DNA of 17,433 nt from M3007 sp038249605. GTDB lineage: Bacteria; Bacteroidota; Bacteroidia; Chitinophagales; Saprospiraceae. How positions within the stretch are numbered: the stretch's first letter is position 1; every line of letters starts with the position of its first letter. Shown here in pieces: positions 15,801 through 17,433 of the stretch. The stretch covers positions 1-17,433 of the forward strand of contig JBBSDH010000071.1 in assembly GCA_038249605.1 (NCBI GenBank), read 5' to 3'. A program made the translations under genes and the position numbers. The notes under the pieces were generated by a model, which was not told the DNA's origin, searched no databases, and saw only the letters and a program-made list of their open reading frames with translations.

Positions 15801-16187
15801 GTGCAATTTTACCGCAGGTTGTACGCTGCCAACAGACTTCCCTGGGAGCCCGCCAAAACCTTGGGCATCATTACGCCCTGGCGCGCACAAATCGCACAAA
15901 TCAGAGCGGCCTTGAACGAATGCGGCGAAAATCCTGAGGAACTCAGCATCGATACCGTGGAGCGTTACCAGGGCGGCGCACGGGAAATCATCATCATTTC
16001 CACCGCCGTGCACACCGAGGGACAGTTGGGCGCTCTGGTGAATTTGTCGGGCGAGGGTGTGGACCGCAAACTGAACGTTGCGCTCACTCGGGCTCGCAAA
16101 CACGTGGTACTGCTGGGAAATGTGGGTGTTTTGGAAAAAGATCCAAGATATAAGGCGTTTATGGATAGGTATGGGGTGGAGGTTTGA
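12828..16187 (+). CDS. Dna2-like nuclease-helicase (PD-(D/E)XK + SF1)
   Basis: 1119 residues from ATG 12828; an upstream in-frame start (12726) would read through the inverted repeat. Residues 1-250 are unassigned. A RecB/Dna2-type nuclease follows with His264 (motif I), Asp350 in GRLDL, Glu363-x-Lys365 in VELKSG and Gln384-x3-Tyr388. The C-terminal half is a superfamily 1B helicase with Walker A GPPGTGKTS (709-717), DEASQ (829-833), GDHRQLP (853-859), YQGGAREI (1047-1054) and ALTRARK (1085-1091). The order nuclease-helicase is that of eukaryotic Dna2, which trims flaps and resects ends; a DNA repair or replication role is inferred. The 4Fe-4S cysteine set of Dna2 is not seen. Residues 662-682 are a palindrome-derived insert. 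It stands alone as a gene. Confidence 0.9.
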   Translation: MLDSLFFREIEKVVAHPSWKAAEKVLALGVLLEKLFGEATKKEQLAFSTLFARISYVGHQYQIDAAPLRRIHHFRRACARTRQGYAVYDSDVNRGIRALAEAVAVLYAVDVPENIRALFPQGADAPEENNATYAATLPSARVVALADDPENNCLIASDESLDEGGRVRVFYNLPERNDNFNPTIQLIRKIFGFPVTLRLIDVEVRAGGEYRPRAMVIEPDYLFDVSAVSECFKENGAEPLYHLVKKFLPMESTPALLLGNVANHFLDRLLTEPDIDFPGLFRETFQQFPFAYAAMNDREVRELSAKAQKHYVNLKAMAAEGFVRQGIEAQNAVLEPAFFSETYGLQGRLDLFYRSGSQSAIVELKSGTPFRPNSYGIQRSHFTQTLLYDLLVRSVYGAGTDPAKYILYSGLDERPLRFAPTVAPEQWEALQVRNQLLGIEKLLMNIRPGDEPVPIFQKLRGSIFSGKGFLQRDILRFETAYEALNNLERRYFNAFCGFTARENWLSKVGAENAELGHSGHANLWRSSLADKEQAFSILCQLELVDNRANQPDPVIVFRKTEKTNPLANFRVGDIAVLYPVEQPGDTALNHQVIKCNIIGLGPELVEVQLRSRQFNLKPFETTGSWNLEPDLMDSSFTSMYRGLFEWANAPAAKRKLLLEGPGSLRGDKEQSLSSRRELRKEPDPEGLTNEQVQVFRNIVASQDFFLLWGPPGTGKTSVMLRALAGWVLEHTSDNLLLLAYTNRAVDEICEALDSLGGNIREQYLRIGSRYSTAAPFRDQLLSKKVTGVSNRAELRSTLESRRIFVSTVASFAQNETLLKLKKFERLVVDEASQLLEPQLLGLLTRFEHFVLIGDHRQLPAVSSQGPELTQVADPDLQAIGLTDLRDSYFERMYKRCSEQGWNAHFGRLSKQGRMHEDIMHFPNSHFYQHFLQTLVESGLQHVPCDYALPDVEMVLEKTLAGARVAFLASPLETFVPGQKTHRGEAELVARLVQFYRRLYAANRLPWEPAKTLGIITPWRAQIAQIRAALNECGENPEELSIDTVERYQGGAREIIIISTAVHTEGQLGALVNLSGEGVDRKLNVALTRARKHVVLLGNVGVLEKDPRYKAFMDRYGVEV
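14812..14859. repeat. Palindromic element inserted in frame in the nuclease-helicase gene
   Basis: GTTCCCTGCGGG (14812-14823) and CCCGCAGGGAAC (14848-14859) are perfect reverse complements with a 24-nt loop. A related direct copy, CGCAAGGAAC, follows at 14862-14871. The frame stays open and the element encodes the low-complexity, Arg/Ser/Glu-rich stretch GSLRGDKEQ...SSRRELRKEP, between the nuclease/linker region and the helicase core. Confidence 0.75.
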
Positions 16188-16284
16188 AAGCGTTCAAAGC
16201 TCTACCTTCGACTTTGGCCATTAACTTTAGGAAATGGAGATGAAAGCCTGGAACTCCTCTGAACTTTGAAATTCATTAATTGCG

Positions 16285-16292
16285 TATCTTTG
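16285..16292 (+). promoter_or_regulatory. Putative -7 box for the aldehyde dehydrogenase gene
   Basis: TATCTTTG matches TAnnTTTG exactly, with a TTTG at 16265-16268 as a possible -33 element (16-nt spacer, slightly short). Transcription would begin near 16298, leaving about 28 nt before the ATG at 16326. Confidence 0.5.
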
Positions 16293-16325
16293 CGGCCAAT
16301 TTTCATGAATCATCAGGCTCTAACC

Positions 16326-17433
16326 ATGCAACCATCCGTTTTTTTGAAAAAATTGGGTTTAAAAACCCGCAACCAGGGCACCTGGACCGGTCTTAACGCC
16401 ATTTCGGGCAGCCGCCGGTATATCGATTCCTATTCGCCGGTAGACGGTACTTTTATTGGAGCAGTGAGCGTCACCACCCGCGACCAATACGATCAGGTGA
16501 TTGCAACTGCCGAACAGGCGTTCAAAACCTGGCGCGAAGTGCCAGCGCCCAAACGCGGCGAAATCGTGCGCCAGTACGGCGATGTATTGCGCCAGTACAA
16601 AGAACCTCTGGGCCAGCTCGTGAGCTATGAAATGGGCAAAAGTCTGCAGGAAGGTTTGGGTGAAGTACAAGAAATGATCGACATCTGCGATTTTGCCGTA
16701 GGCATGTCGCGTCAACTTTACGGACTCACCATGCACTCCGAGCGGCCGGCGCACCGCATGTACGAACAATGGCACCCGTTGGGCATTGTGGGCATTATTT
16801 CGGCCTTCAACTTTCCGGTGGCCGTGTGGTCGTGGAACAGCATGATCGCCATGATTTGCGGCGACGTGTGCGTGTGGAAAGCTTCGGAAAAAGTACCGCT
16901 TTGTGCCATCGCCTGCAACAACCTTTTGCAAAAAGTACTGAAGGCCAACGACCTGCCCGAAGGCATTTCGAGCATCATCAACGGCAATTATAAGGTGGGT
17001 GAAATGATGACCACCGACCACCGCGTAGCACTCATCAGCGCCACAGGCAGCACCCGTATGGGTAAAATCGTAGGCCAAACCGTGGCCGGCAGGCTCGGCA
17101 GGTCGCTGCTCGAACTCGGCGGCAACAACGCCATCATCGTAACACCTTCATCGGATCTGAAAATCGTGCTCACCGGCGCCGTGTTCGGAGCGGTGGGCAC
17201 GGCAGGACAACGCTGTACCTCCACCCGCCGCCTCATTGTGCACGAAAGCCAAATCGGAAAGGTGAAAGAGGTGATGGCCAAAGCTTACGGCCAGTTGCGC
17301 ATCGGCGACCCGTTGGATTCGAACAACCACGTGGGTCCGCTCATCGACAAAGATGCCGTGAACGCTTACCTGAACTCCATTGAAAAAGTGAAAAACCACG
17401 GCGGTAAATTCGTGGTGGAAGGCGGCGTACTGG
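16326..17433 (+). CDS. ALDH7-type aldehyde dehydrogenase, 3' truncated by the window
   Basis: The first 369 residues of an NAD(P)-dependent aldehyde dehydrogenase, cut by the window end; full members have about 510. Visible are the oxyanion-region motif SAFNFPV, the cofactor segment VWKASEKVPL, Glu263 in LELGGNN and the catalytic Cys297 in GQRCTSTRR. The sequence is closest in feel to ALDH7 (alpha-aminoadipic semialdehyde / L-piperidine-6-carboxylate dehydrogenase), which acts in lysine breakdown, judging by YSPVDG, the EMGKSLQEGLGEVQEMIDICDFA stretch and GLTMHSERP; that substrate is an inference. An in-frame ATG at 16305 is possible but would leave a leader of only about 8 nt, so 16326 is preferred. 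No lysine gene is seen next to it. Confidence 0.9.
   Translation, partial: MQPSVFLKKLGLKTRNQGTWTGLNAISGSRRYIDSYSPVDGTFIGAVSVTTRDQYDQVIATAEQAFKTWREVPAPKRGEIVRQYGDVLRQYKEPLGQLVSYEMGKSLQEGLGEVQEMIDICDFAVGMSRQLYGLTMHSERPAHRMYEQWHPLGIVGIISAFNFPVAVWSWNSMIAMICGDVCVWKASEKVPLCAIACNNLLQKVLKANDLPEGISSIINGNYKVGEMMTTDHRVALISATGSTRMGKIVGQTVAGRLGRSLLELGGNNAIIVTPSSDLKIVLTGAVFGAVGTAGQRCTSTRRLIVHESQIGKVKEVMAKAYGQLRIGDPLDSNNHVGPLIDKDAVNAYLNSIEKVKNHGGKFVVEGGVL

Noticed and set aside
12828..16187. Defence-island reading of the nuclease-helicase gene
   Set aside because: No partner such as a methylase, Argonaute, SIR2 or TIR protein is adjacent; neighbours are a glycosyltransferase and an aldehyde dehydrogenase, so a defence call is not supported.
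16359..17078. Antisense open frame (239 codons) opposite the aldehyde dehydrogenase
   Set aside because: The sense strand carries the catalytic Cys and Glu of ALDH; the antisense product is His/Ala-rich as expected for a shadow.

Overview
The window looks like a chromosomal segment of a Bacteroidota bacterium, probably of the Saprospiria/Chitinophagia side of the phylum. The reasons are several copies of the Bacteroidota -7 promoter box TAnnTTTG close to start codons, a ComEC paired with a four-unit helix-hairpin-helix protein, an outer-membrane-type lipoprotein efflux adaptor, and short dispersed repeats at gene ends. The genus assignment is inference. No rRNA, tRNA, CRISPR array, transposase, phage or plasmid gene was seen.

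Layout. 1-842: 3' part of a membrane/TPR protein. 841-1686: an island bounded by a 42-bp inverted repeat, holding an AT-rich small membrane protein gene and a mug-type mismatch DNA glycosylase gene broken by an internal deletion. 1651-4931 (minus): comEC followed by a four-HhH ComEA-like protein, one operon. 5072-6184 (minus) and 6507-7565 (plus): a PaaE/XylA-type flavin/2Fe-2S reductase divergent from an AlkB-family alkane monooxygenase, a plausible hydroxylase plus electron-donor pair. 7655-9778 (minus): an exported protein and an unrecognised protein in tight tandem. 9871-10302 (plus): aroQ, convergent with a lipoprotein RND/HlyD adaptor (10372-11415, minus) across a heptamer-repeat hairpin. 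11571-11744 (minus): a 57-residue basic protein with its own strong terminator. 11991-12713 (plus): a family 2 glycosyltransferase. 12828-16187 (plus): a large Dna2-like nuclease-helicase. 16326 to the end (plus): an ALDH7-type aldehyde dehydrogenase, cut by the window edge.

The most unusual theme is the repeats. Four unrelated small palindromic or tandem elements sit at, or inside, the ends of genes. One copy supplies the last 11 codons and stop of the HhH protein, another supplies the last residues and stop of AroQ, a third forms a 27-nt inverted repeat between the glycosyltransferase and nuclease-helicase genes, and a fourth is a palindromic insert kept in frame inside the nuclease-helicase. 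I did not find a clear new multi-gene defence or metabolic system. The best candidates for a second look are these gene-end repeats, the AlkB/reductase pair and the Dna2-like enzyme without an iron-sulfur cysteine set.
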